From Runella sp. CRIBMP (GTDB lineage Bacteria; Bacteroidota; Bacteroidia; Cytophagales; Spirosomataceae), in assembly GCF_009905605.1 (NCBI RefSeq), contig NZ_JAAAKZ010000005.1:62001-126000 (forward strand): a DNA stretch of 64,000 bases, in the 5' to 3' direction. Below, piece by piece: positions 37,954 through 45,952 of the stretch. The translations under genes were made by a program, and so were the position numbers. The notes beneath the pieces were generated by a model that ran no database searches, was not told the origin of the DNA, and saw only the letters and a list, made by a program, of their open reading frames with translations. Each line of letters opens with the position of its first letter. Positions within the stretch are counted from its first letter, which is position 1.

Positions 37954-40923
37954 CTAAAATCCAATGTTTAAACCCAAAGTATAAGTCCGAGGCATGGGGT
38001 AAATATTGTTGTCAATACCACCGCTTACTTCGGGATTTAGTCCCGTGTATTTGGTGATTACAAACACGTTTTGTACAGTCGCAGATACGCGTGCGGAGGT
38101 TTTTCCGCCAAAAAGTTTACCCAAATCATAGCCCGCAAAAAGGTTGTCCATGCGCAGGAAAGAGGCATTTTCCATGTAGTAATCCGAGAAATACTGCGGG
38201 GTGGCAAACTGGGTTACGTTGACGTTGGGCACAACATTGGCCAGTGAGTTGTTGGCTCCTTGGAACGCCTGCAATACGCCGCGTGTAGAAACGATGTTGT
38301 TATAAACGTAGTTGCCAAAGTTACCCCGAACTACAAAACCACCACTCCATTTTTTATAAGAAGTTTGGGCGTTGAAACCGATAAAAACGCGTGGCGCGGG
38401 AGATTTGTAGTGATAATAATCGTCCACGGTAATTTTACCATCCTGATTGCGGTCAACGTACACACCTTCAACGGGTTTACCATTTTGGTCATACACTTGC
38501 TGCGCCACAAAATACGACGATGCTGGATACCCCACCGAATGGATTTGAATGGTACTGCCCACACCGCCTGCGATACCGCCTACTAATACTCCTTTGTAAT
38601 TGGGATCGTTGGCCGAGGTTAATTTGGTGATTTTGTTCTCGTTATAAGTCGCATTAAAGCCCAAATCAAGCGTAAAATCTTCTTTACTGACAGCGTTGTA
38701 GTTCAACAACAGTTCCAATCCTTTATTTTCAATCGAACCTACATTCGACAAGATTTCGTTGGTGAGGTTGGTACCTGCCGCAACGGGCACGACGTTTAGC
38801 AAGTCCGTAGTTTCTTTCCGATAGTAATCAATACTACCCGATACTCTTGCTTTTTTGAAGGCAAAATCCAAGCCTACGTTTTGAGTAACGGTTTGTTCCC
38901 ATTTGATGTTTGCGTTGTATCCTTCGGCACGTAGCGTAGTATAAAACGTGTTTCCCAGTTGCTGTTGAGCAGTGGCTGTACTTGGCGTATAGCGTGCCAA
39001 ATACGCAAAGTTTTGACCTACATCCTGCTGCCCTGTTACCCCATATCCTAAGCGCAACTTCAAGTCAGATAGTACGTTAGAATTTTTCAAAAACTCCATT
39101 TCGTTGATTTTCCACGCAAAAGCCGCCGATGGAAAAGTTCCCCAACGGTTGTCTTTGGCAAAACGGGACGAACCGTCGCGGCGAAGTGTAAAGGTCAATA
39201 AATAGCGGTCCTGAAGGTTCAGATTTGCCCGTCCAAAGAAAGATACCAACGTATTTTGGGTTTTGTAAGGGCTATCGTTGATGATTTTGGTTTCTGCGGC
39301 ATCTTTGGTAATGCTCGTGGTGGTATTCAAAAAATCTTGGTACGAGTACCCTGCCGTTAAGTCAATGCGCGTATCCTTGGTGAGGTCTTTTACGTAGTTG
39401 AAGTAAAAATCCAATAACTTATTGGAGCGGTCTTGGGTATAGACTGTTCTTTCGCCACCATTACTAAAATTGGAGGCTGCCAATGCGGGTACAGAGCGAT
39501 TTCCATCACTTTTGGAAACATCATAACCTACGTTTAGATTGGCGTGCAGTTCAGGCAAAAAATGGAATTTATAATCCAACTGCATATTACCGATACTGCG
39601 ATTAACGGTACTTTTATCGTCCGTCAAATCCAACAATCCAAGTGGGTTACGGGTTGCAATGGTGTTGGGTTTTCCGTCGGCATTTACCCACTCAAAATAA
39701 CCGCCGTACGATTCTTTACCCGAAAAAATAGGTTGAGTAGGGTCAAAAGCAACTGCTGCACCTATTGCCCCTTGGTTGGCAAAACGATTTTTAATAGTAG
39801 ATGCTTTGACGTTAATATCCACTTTCAAGTGGTTGTCGAGCAGCATCGGGGTCAAGCCTACGGAAGCCGAAGTCCGCCCCATATTGGAGGTTTTTAAAAT
39901 ACCATTTTGATTGGTATATCCCACTGACACGCGGTAGGGCATGTTTTTCACCGAACCTGTAACACTCAAGTTGTTGTCGGTGCTGACAGCCGTACGATAA
40001 ATCTCTTTTTGCCAGTCGGTGACGTCCGACCCCAATAACGATTTTTGAGCACCCGTCCCGTATTGATTGACTAAAGCTCGAAAATCATCAGCCGAAAGAA
40101 CTTCAATTTGCCCCGTTCTTTGACCTATGGAAGCTTGCGTACTCAAATTGACGCGCATAATGTCGCCTTTCTTTCCCTTTTTGGTTGTAATCATAATCAC
40201 TCCGTTAGAAGCCCGTGATCCATAAATAGCGGTGGCAGAAGCATCTTTCAGAATATTAAACGACTCAATATCATTGGGATTAATTAAACTTAGCGGATTG
40301 GGAGCGCCTCTCAATTCGCTGTTGTCCAAAGGTACACCGTCAATGACGATGAGGGGGTCGTTGCTCGCGTTCAAAGAAGCACCTCCGCGAATACGGATTG
40401 TACTCCCCGCACCTGGGGCACCGCCATTGGGCGTTATTTGCACCCCAGCCACTTTACCAGCTACTAGTTGGTCAGGGGTAGCAATGTTTCCTTTGTTAAA
40501 ATCAGCGGTCGTAATAGAGGCAATCGAACCCGTAAGGTCTTTTTTGCGCTGCGTACCGTAACCAATGACCACCACCTCGGCCAACTGTTTGTTGTCATTA
40601 AGCAACGTCACGGAAACGGTCGTGCGGTTTCCTACCGCCACTTCCTGCGTAGTCATTCCCACAAAACTGAAGACCAACGTGGCATTGGCAGGTATTACAA
40701 TTTTGAAGTTTCCTTCGGCATCGGTTTGGGTTCCTCTGGTAGTACCTTTTACCAAAACACTCACGCCTGGCAATGCCGAGCCGTTGCTTTCCTGCACTTT
40801 TCCAGACACGGAAAGGTCTTGTGCCGTGGCAGAGGCTACCGCCAGTATCCATACCAACACCATGAGTTTCAACCGCGGGGCTGCACCCACTTGCCAAAAC
40901 ATGCTATAGAACTGAATCATCAT
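37954..40923 (-). CDS. susC: SusC-family TonB-dependent maltooligosaccharide transporter
   Basis: The 989-residue protein has a signal sequence ending 'VASATAQ' about residue 35, then a CarboxypepD_reg-like module ('SALPGVSVLVKGTTRGT', 'FSFVGMTTQEV'), a TonB box region ('LAEVVVIGYGTQRKKDLTGS') and a plug with 'PNDIESFNILKDASATAIYG'. The rest is the outer-membrane barrel ending in the strand 'YTLGLNIGF'. It would import maltooligosaccharides using TonB. That substrate is inferred from the susE modules and GH13 genes that follow. It begins about 80 bases after a good -7 element that lacks a -33 partner (see the repeat upstream). Confidence 0.93.
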   Translation of the reverse strand: MMIQFYSMFWQVGAAPRLKLMVLVWILAVASATAQDLSVSGKVQESNGSALPGVSVLVKGTTRGTQTDAEGNFKIVIPANATLVFSFVGMTTQEVAVGNRTTVSVTLLNDNKQLAEVVVIGYGTQRKKDLTGSIASITTADFNKGNIATPDQLVAGKVAGVQITPNGGAPGAGSTIRIRGGASLNASNDPLIVIDGVPLDNSELRGAPNPLSLINPNDIESFNILKDASATAIYGSRASNGVIMITTKKGKKGDIMRVNLSTQASIGQRTGQIEVLSADDFRALVNQYGTGAQKSLLGSDVTDWQKEIYRTAVSTDNNLSVTGSVKNMPYRVSVGYTNQNGILKTSNMGRTSASVGLTPMLLDNHLKVDINVKASTIKNRFANQGAIGAAVAFDPTQPIFSGKESYGGYFEWVNADGKPNTIATRNPLGLLDLTDDKSTVNRSIGNMQLDYKFHFLPELHANLNVGYDVSKSDGNRSVPALAASNFSNGGERTVYTQDRSNKLLDFYFNYVKDLTKDTRIDLTAGYSYQDFLNTTTSITKDAAETKIINDSPYKTQNTLVSFFGRANLNLQDRYLLTFTLRRDGSSRFAKDNRWGTFPSAAFAWKINEMEFLKNSNVLSDLKLRLGYGVTGQQDVGQNFAYLARYTPSTATAQQQLGNTFYTTLRAEGYNANIKWEQTVTQNVGLDFAFKKARVSGSIDYYRKETTDLLNVVPVAAGTNLTNEILSNVGSIENKGLELLLNYNAVSKEDFTLDLGFNATYNENKITKLTSANDPNYKGVLVGGIAGGVGSTIQIHSVGYPASSYFVAQQVYDQNGKPVEGVYVDRNQDGKITVDDYYHYKSPAPRVFIGFNAQTSYKKWSGGFVVRGNFGNYVYNNIVSTRGVLQAFQGANNSLANVVPNVNVTQFATPQYFSDYYMENASFLRMDNLFAGYDLGKLFGGKTSARVSATVQNVFVITKYTGLNPEVSGGIDNNIYPMPRTYTLGLNIGF

Positions 40924-41001
40924 AGGTTTTTTTAATAAATTGTTTAGAAGATTTTACCTAAGAAATTGACTTTACAAACTGTAATTGTCAAAAACTTCTT
41001 G

Positions 41002-41009
41002 CAAAAGTA
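41002..41009 (-). promoter_or_regulatory. -7 element of the susC promoter
   Basis: The minus strand reads TACTTTTG, a perfect TAnnTTTG, 79 bases before the susC start. Nineteen bases further upstream, where TTTG should stand, there is none; instead the direct repeat copy at 41030-41040 begins. This fits a promoter that needs an activator. Confidence 0.55.
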
Positions 41010-41029
41010 CCATCAGTATTATGACGAAT

Positions 41030-41132
41030 CGTTCCACTTTGTAGTTTGAAACCTATTTTAAAACACAGGTTTTCCACAGCTCAAATCAGCTGATTTCCAG
41101 AAGGTTTAATAGAATCAAATGCGTTCCACTTT
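41030..41132 (-). promoter_or_regulatory. 11-bp direct repeat upstream of susC, possible activator sites
   Basis: CGTTCCACTTT occurs at 41030-41040 and again at 41122-41132, both followed by nTA. The copies are in the same orientation and 92 bases apart. The first takes the place of the missing -33 element; the second lies just past the stop of the AraC-type regulator gene. AraC-family proteins bind direct repeats, so the adjacent regulator is the natural candidate. This is inference from position and pattern. Confidence 0.5.
41083..41096. promoter_or_regulatory. 14-bp perfect palindrome between the two repeat copies
   Basis: AAATCAGCTGATTT is a perfect palindrome lying between the two copies of the direct repeat upstream of susC. 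It could bind a dimeric regulator. No family was assigned. Confidence 0.35.
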
Positions 41133-41172
41133 ATAAGGTGGTACTTATTGGGGGAGAAAAAGGTCGTATTTT

Positions 41173-43065
41173 CTATTCTTCAACCCGCGACTCGTAGAAA
41201 AATTCGCGAGGGGTTTGTTGGGTCATTTTCTTAAATGCTCGGTTGAAGGAAGTTTTAGAATTGAAACCCACTTCAAAGGCAATAGACAACATGGTATATT
41301 GCCGGTTGCGAGGGTCTTCAAAACGTAGTTTAAATTCCTCTATACGATATTCATTGATGAAGTCAAAAAAGTTTTTATTGTACCCTTCGTTGATAATTTT
41401 AGAAAGAAGATGCGGCGTCATTTTGAGCTTCTGAGCAAGTTCATTGAGGGTCAGTCCAGGGTTGGTATAGGGCTTGTTTTTCTTCATGTAGCTTTCCAGC
41501 TTCTCTTTGTAATTGGAGAGATTTTCGACCAATTCAGATTCTTTTTCTACCAAAGGAGTAAGGGCATCCTGAATTATAATCGAAGGTTCATCGTTGGGTT
41601 TCAGAAAGGAAATGGGCTGCGTTGGTAATTTAAATATTTCGGGTTGATGAATGGCAAAATACCCCAAAAAATAAGGAATTGTCGAAAAAGCCAGCCAAAT
41701 CGTATCAATACTTTTTTGGACAATGGATATGGTATCCATTTTTAGAAAATAGCCTACCACAAAAAGCCCCCCCGAAAATAACCATAAAACCAAACAAACT
41801 GCCTGCAAGGCAAGTACCGTTGAAAGGTATTGCAGATTTTGTTCATAAGAAGCCTGATTAGCGTATAAAGCTCGGTACGACCTAATTACCCGCCGGCTGG
41901 CCAACCAATAATACACATTTACCATCAGCGCCACCGTGCCAGTTCCCCAAAAAAGCCACATCAAATCAACATCACGATTCACGATTTTGATTTGAAGGCT
42001 TTTATCTTCCATTAAAAAATAGGGCAAATACATCAAAAACTGCAGGCTGGGCAACACAAAATGCCCCCACCATTTAGAAGGGAATTTAGGCGTCTTGAAA
42101 AGCAGTTTCTGAATATAAAAATAAAAAAGCGGTGCGTACAGAAACAGCACAAAATCGGGGATTAACAACAACTTTGTGTACTCTTGTGCCACTTCCCGAT
42201 AAGCACTTACTACTCGAATCAATACAATAACAGCCATAAATGCCAACGAGACTACCAACCAACGATTTGCCTGACGGTTGTAGTCCTGCATAGACGTTAT
42301 GGCAATAATCAATAAGGCACTTTGAAAGGCTGAAAATAGCAAAAGTAAGTCGTAAATGGAGATAGAACGAAAGGTGCCAGATAAATCTTCCCAACTAATT
42401 ATTTCGACGGTAATATTATCGCTTTTTAATGATTCATTACGATAAAGCAGCCGATTGGGTCGAGTTTTTCCATTTTCTTTTCCTTCTACGCTATTCCAAT
42501 CGCCACGGGAAAATTTATACTCAAGGCGATCCAAATCAGACACAACGGTAACACGATACGTTCCATCCATTTGTCGTTTCAGCCGATAGTTCTCATCACT
42601 AGTATTCCAGTTATTAAAATTGCCCGTAATGTAAATTACCGCATCTTTTGGGGTATTGGTAGGAATGGATGTAACTACAAACCGATACGTAGCGTGCGCT
42701 TCCCAACCTTCTATTTGAAGTTGTAACAATTTAGGATTGGGCTCTGTCAAACGATCATAGACACGGTCAGGGCGGCTGTTTCCCTCTGAATCTCCTTCTA
42801 CCAAACCCCAACTTCCTTGGGTTACTTTGTATTTGAAATGCGTAAGAGAATCAGGTAATAACAACGAGTACACGCCATTTACATCGCGCTTTAGCTCAAA
42901 TTCAACATCGCCAGGTTGCCAATTGTTAAAATCACAAGCCAAAAAAAGACGTTGGTTGGCTGTTTTAAACGGAGTATGTTTTGTTATCTCTACCCGAATT
43001 TGTGCAAAGGCAAAGAATGGCAACCCAAAAACAACCAATAACAACAACCTCTTCATAGCTTTCAA
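41173..43065 (-). CDS. Membrane AraC-type regulator with two starch-binding-like modules
   Basis: The 630-residue protein joins a sensor and a DNA-binding domain in one chain. After a signal sequence (1-21) come two homologous E-set/CBM48-like modules (about 22-110 and 125-215). They share 'FNNW' (46-49 and 150-153), 'LKRDVNG/LKRQMDG' and a 'GSWGLVEG/GDWNSVEG' then 'RP(D/N)R' tail. Seven or so membrane helices follow (about 235-475), then a coiled linker and an AraC-type helix-turn-helix (about 530-630; 'LAQKLKMTPHLLSKIINE', 'FEVGFNSKTSFNRAFKKM'). It would bind glucan in the periplasm and activate susC from the membrane. It plays the part of SusR but has a different architecture. It follows thyA by 36 bases. 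Confidence 0.85.
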   Translation of the reverse strand: MKAMKRLLLLVVFGLPFFAFAQIRVEITKHTPFKTANQRLFLACDFNNWQPGDVEFELKRDVNGVYSLLLPDSLTHFKYKVTQGSWGLVEGDSEGNSRPDRVYDRLTEPNPKLLQLQIEGWEAHATYRFVVTSIPTNTPKDAVIYITGNFNNWNTSDENYRLKRQMDGTYRVTVVSDLDRLEYKFSRGDWNSVEGKENGKTRPNRLLYRNESLKSDNITVEIISWEDLSGTFRSISIYDLLLLFSAFQSALLIIAITSMQDYNRQANRWLVVSLAFMAVIVLIRVVSAYREVAQEYTKLLLIPDFVLFLYAPLFYFYIQKLLFKTPKFPSKWWGHFVLPSLQFLMYLPYFLMEDKSLQIKIVNRDVDLMWLFWGTGTVALMVNVYYWLASRRVIRSYRALYANQASYEQNLQYLSTVLALQAVCLVLWLFSGGLFVVGYFLKMDTISIVQKSIDTIWLAFSTIPYFLGYFAIHQPEIFKLPTQPISFLKPNDEPSIIIQDALTPLVEKESELVENLSNYKEKLESYMKKNKPYTNPGLTLNELAQKLKMTPHLLSKIINEGYNKNFFDFINEYRIEEFKLRFEDPRNRQYTMLSIAFEVGFNSKTSFNRAFKKMTQQTPREFFYESRVEE

Positions 43066-43101
43066 AAATTGAAATCGGTGCGTTGAAAAAGTTTAATATT
43101 C

Positions 43102-43896
43102 TTACACTGCGACAGGCGCTTTAATGGCTGGCCAAGGGTTATAATTTTCAAGCGTAAAATCCTCAAATTTAAAGTCAAAAACACTTTTTACATCGGGATT
43201 CATCTTCATGACAGGCAACGGACGCAATTCACGCGAGAGTTGCAATTCAACTTGTTCTAAGTGATTACTATAAATGTGGGTATCACCACCCGTCCAGATA
43301 AAATCACCGTACTCAAACCCGCACTCCTGCGCAATCATCATGGTCAAAAGGGCATAGCTTGCGATGTTGAACGGCACGCCCAAAAACACATCCGCACTGC
43401 GCTGATAGAGTTGGCAAGAAAGTTTATTATCTGCCACATAAAACTGAAACAATGCATGGCAAGGAGACAAGGCCATTTTATTCAAATCGGCTGGATTCCA
43501 AGCCGATACAATGATGCGTCGGGAATCAGGGCTGTTTTTAAGCTGCTTCAACACATCCTGAAACTGGTCAATGACGCGTCCGTCGGGGGCTTCCCAACTG
43601 CGCCATTGCTTGCCATAGACGGGGCCGAGATTGCCATCGGCATCGGCCCATTCGTCCCAGATGCTCACGCCGTGGTCTTTGAGGTACTTGATGTTGGTAT
43701 CGCCCTTCAAAAACCAAAGCAACTCATGGATGATGGATTTGGTATGGACCTTTTTGGTCGTGACCAGCGGAAAGCCTTCTTGTAGGTCAAAGCGCATTTG
43801 GTACCCAAATACGCTGATGGTTCCCGTGCCCGTACGGTCAGTTTTGCGGGTTCCGTGGGCTAAAATATGGCGAAGTAAGTCGTGGTATTGTTGCAT
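43102..43896 (-). CDS. thyA: Thymidylate synthase
   Basis: The 264-residue length equals that of E. coli ThyA. '[10 protein letters not shown]' contains the catalytic Cys146, '[11 protein letters not shown]' carries the phosphate-binding Arg (about 21), and '[12 protein letters not shown]' contributes the two arginines from the other subunit. '[12 protein letters not shown]' is the dUMP-binding part. It makes dTMP from dUMP with methylene-tetrahydrofolate. It starts 24 bases after the HNH gene on the same strand, so it may share a transcript with the ATPase-nuclease pair, an unusual neighbour for a nucleotide gene. No dihydrofolate reductase gene is next to it. Confidence 0.97.
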   Translation of the reverse strand: MQQYHDLLRHILAHGTRKTDRTGTGTISVFGYQMRFDLQEGFPLVTTKKVHTKSIIHELLWFLKGDTNIKYLKDHGVSIWDEWADADGNLGPVYGKQWRSWEAPDGRVIDQFQDVLKQLKNSPDSRRIIVSAWNPADLNKMALSPCHALFQFYVADNKLSCQLYQRSADVFLGVPFNIASYALLTMMIAQECGFEYGDFIWTGGDTHIYSNHLEQVELQLSRELRPLPVMKMNPDVKSVFDFKFEDFTLENYNPWPAIKAPVAV

Positions 43897-43920
43897 GGTT
43901 GAATTCCTGAAACCTAATTT

Positions 43921-44538
43921 TTACTCAAACATAAACCTAAAATTGTAATCCGACAAAACGGGATCAGTGTCACTTACGTACCTTTGATACGCATGACGTC
44001 TGCTTACGCAAAGGCTTTTGTGTTTTAAATCAAAGATTTCGATGGTCTTTTGCGCTCGATATTGTTCGTCCTCAGAAGCAAACGGATTGGGGGAAATTGT
44101 GTGTTCAATATAATCGTAAATAAAATAGCGGTTAAAATGAAACTCAATCTCATCTGGTCTTAACAACACCTTTTCAAACTTACTTCCTTTTGAATCTTGA
44201 CAGTGTTTGCAGGAGATATACAGATTTTCCCATTTACAGACTTCCGAATAAAACGCAGGATTGGTCTTAGGATGAAAATGGTCAATCGTATCATCTCCTC
44301 TTTTTAAAGGAAAACCATCACAATACGAGCAATGGTCATCGGTCATTGCCATCAAATGAGGCAAAAGATGTTGATTTAACTTTTTACTGCTGATTTGGGG
44401 CCATTGAAACTCAAATGAAGGATGGGTTGCCCGCTGCTGCGCATATCGTTCTCCGTACATTTGCCACCGAGCTTTTTCTGTTTTGGCATCCAGTTCAAGT
44501 AAAACATCAGGGGTATCTAAACGCGTAAACTTTCTCAT
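43921..44538 (-). CDS. ptuB: HNH endonuclease, PtuB-like (Septu)
   Basis: The 205-residue protein has a zinc-bound HNH nuclease core of the TIGR02646 type. Cys70 and Cys73 ('HCSYC') with Cys110 and Cys113 ('SCKHC') would hold the zinc. 'DTIDHFHPK' gives Asp86-His87 and 'WENLYIS' gives Asn105 of the nuclease motif. The gene starts inside the end of the ATPase gene (four-base overlap), so both are made together. This pairing is that of the Septu anti-phage system, in which PtuB cuts DNA once PtuA is triggered. Family membership is inferred from motifs and gene order. Confidence 0.75.
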   Translation of the reverse strand: MRKFTRLDTPDVLLELDAKTEKARWQMYGERYAQQRATHPSFEFQWPQISSKKLNQHLLPHLMAMTDDHCSYCDGFPLKRGDDTIDHFHPKTNPAFYSEVCKWENLYISCKHCQDSKGSKFEKVLLRPDEIEFHFNRYFIYDYIEHTISPNPFASEDEQYRAQKTIEIFDLKHKSLCVSRRHAYQRYVSDTDPVLSDYNFRFMFE

Positions 44539-45860
44539 ATTTCAGCAACAGAAAAATCTTGGTTGGTAAGGCGTTTAAGCTGCCTAAGTTCCATACCGAG
44601 GATGCTTTCAATTTCAACACTATTTTGATTCATCAACTCTCCTATCAACTCCTTAAATCTAGTCAAATCAACCGTTTCTGGACTTTTTAGCACTTCTTTT
44701 TTAAGCAACTGAAATTCAGCCAATTTCCTTTCAACATCTACTCCGAAACGCTCCTTAATGCCAAAGATTTCTTCCAAAATATAATCATAACTCTTGGCAT
44801 CTTCCGACAAAATCGGCTCCCCTGCTAAGACACTGTATCCGTCTTTTTTAACAAACCGATGCACCCAAGCGCCATCCACTGAACCCACTACAAAAGGCGA
44901 ATGCGTAGAAATGAATATTTGGGCATTTTTGAAGAGTTTTTGAACAACTGGCAAAATTTTTCGCTGCCAAGCCGGATGCAAATGAACTTCAATTTCATCC
45001 AGTAACAGGATAAAATTCCGCTCTAAAACAGGCGTATTATTTACCCATTTGAGCCTGTCCATTCTCATTAACAAGTCCCCCATCCAACTCACCATGGATT
45101 TTAGGCCGTCGGGTAATTGGTCAAAGTTGAGCGATTGCCCGTCAACCTTGATTTTTACTCCTAAGGGGTCTTCTTCAAGATCAAACTTTACTTCGGATTC
45201 AATGATTTCTCCTAACGCATCTTCTATGATTCCGATGGTTCTGCGGTATTGTTTTGCTTTTTCAATGTCACCTTTCCCTTTTGCAATCAATTCGCGCGTT
45301 TGAATATTTACAAGCCATTGAATGAGATTTTGGGGTGTTATTGATAAATGAAAGTTATGGGCGTTAGCGATTGGTGATTCCTCTATTTCCTGAATACCAG
45401 TAATACTGGTTTTTTCCGCTTTTCTATAACCTGAATATGCAAAAAAAGCAATATTTAAATCATTACTATCTAACCGATTTGCTCTATTTAAATACTCTAA
45501 AATTGTATATGCTTGGAGATGATCTACCATCCATTTATCTTCACTCCAATAAGCAGAAAATGAATTTATGGTGCTGAATTTAATTTGAATACGACTATCT
45601 ATTCTTTGATTCCATATTTTGTTTACAATTCCATTTTGAATACGGTACATATCTTCTGGATAAATAAACTGTCGGGTAGTATCAACATTTATTGGATAAA
45701 TCAAAGCCTCCAAAATTGTACTTTTCCCTGTTCCATTTTCTCCAGTCAAAATATGAATCTCAGCTTTATCGAGTTCTTTTTTCAGTGGGAAATCTAACTT
45801 AAGGTGCTCAAACGGCCCAATTTTATTGATTACCAGCCTTTCAATACGAAAGTTATCCAT
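44535..45860 (-). CDS. ptuA: AAA ATPase, PtuA-like (Septu)
   Basis: The 441-residue protein has an SMC/RecF-like ATPase split by a mid-region. Walker A is 'GENGTGKST' (40-48), the signature-like helix is 'LPDGLKSM' (249-256), Walker B is 'ILLLDEIE' (Asp288, Glu289) and the H-loop is 'FISTHSPFVV' (His320). There is no TOPRIM domain, which separates it from OLD nucleases and fits PtuA, whose partner supplies the nuclease. It would sense phage infection and hold PtuB inactive until ATP or nucleotide levels change, as known for Septu. It starts 33 bases after the mutB terminator. Confidence 0.75.
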   Translation of the reverse strand: MDNFRIERLVINKIGPFEHLKLDFPLKKELDKAEIHILTGENGTGKSTILEALIYPINVDTTRQFIYPEDMYRIQNGIVNKIWNQRIDSRIQIKFSTINSFSAYWSEDKWMVDHLQAYTILEYLNRANRLDSNDLNIAFFAYSGYRKAEKTSITGIQEIEESPIANAHNFHLSITPQNLIQWLVNIQTRELIAKGKGDIEKAKQYRRTIGIIEDALGEIIESEVKFDLEEDPLGVKIKVDGQSLNFDQLPDGLKSMVSWMGDLLMRMDRLKWVNNTPVLERNFILLLDEIEVHLHPAWQRKILPVVQKLFKNAQIFISTHSPFVVGSVDGAWVHRFVKKDGYSVLAGEPILSEDAKSYDYILEEIFGIKERFGVDVERKLAEFQLLKKEVLKSPETVDLTRFKELIGELMNQNSVEIESILGMELRQLKRLTNQDFSVAEI

Positions 45861-45892
45861 TGTCTTTATCTTTAATTCCGTCTCAAATTAAC

Positions 45893-45923
45893 AAAAAAAT
45901 GCCTTGCTGTTGCTAACAAGGCA
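45893..45923 (-). terminator. Intrinsic terminator of the mutase operon
   Basis: A 7-bp stem TGCCTTG/CAAGGCA (45900-45906 with 45917-45923) is followed on the minus strand by seven T residues (A-run 45893-45899). It lies 30 bases past the mutB stop and separates the mutase genes from the PtuA-like gene. Confidence 0.75.
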
Positions 45924-45952
45924 CCTTCAAGTGGGATATTTGTTTTTTTTCT

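Noticed and set aside
43921-45860. The ATPase-HNH pair as part of a retron
   Set aside because: No reverse transcriptase gene and no structured msr/msd-like RNA region is present next to it.
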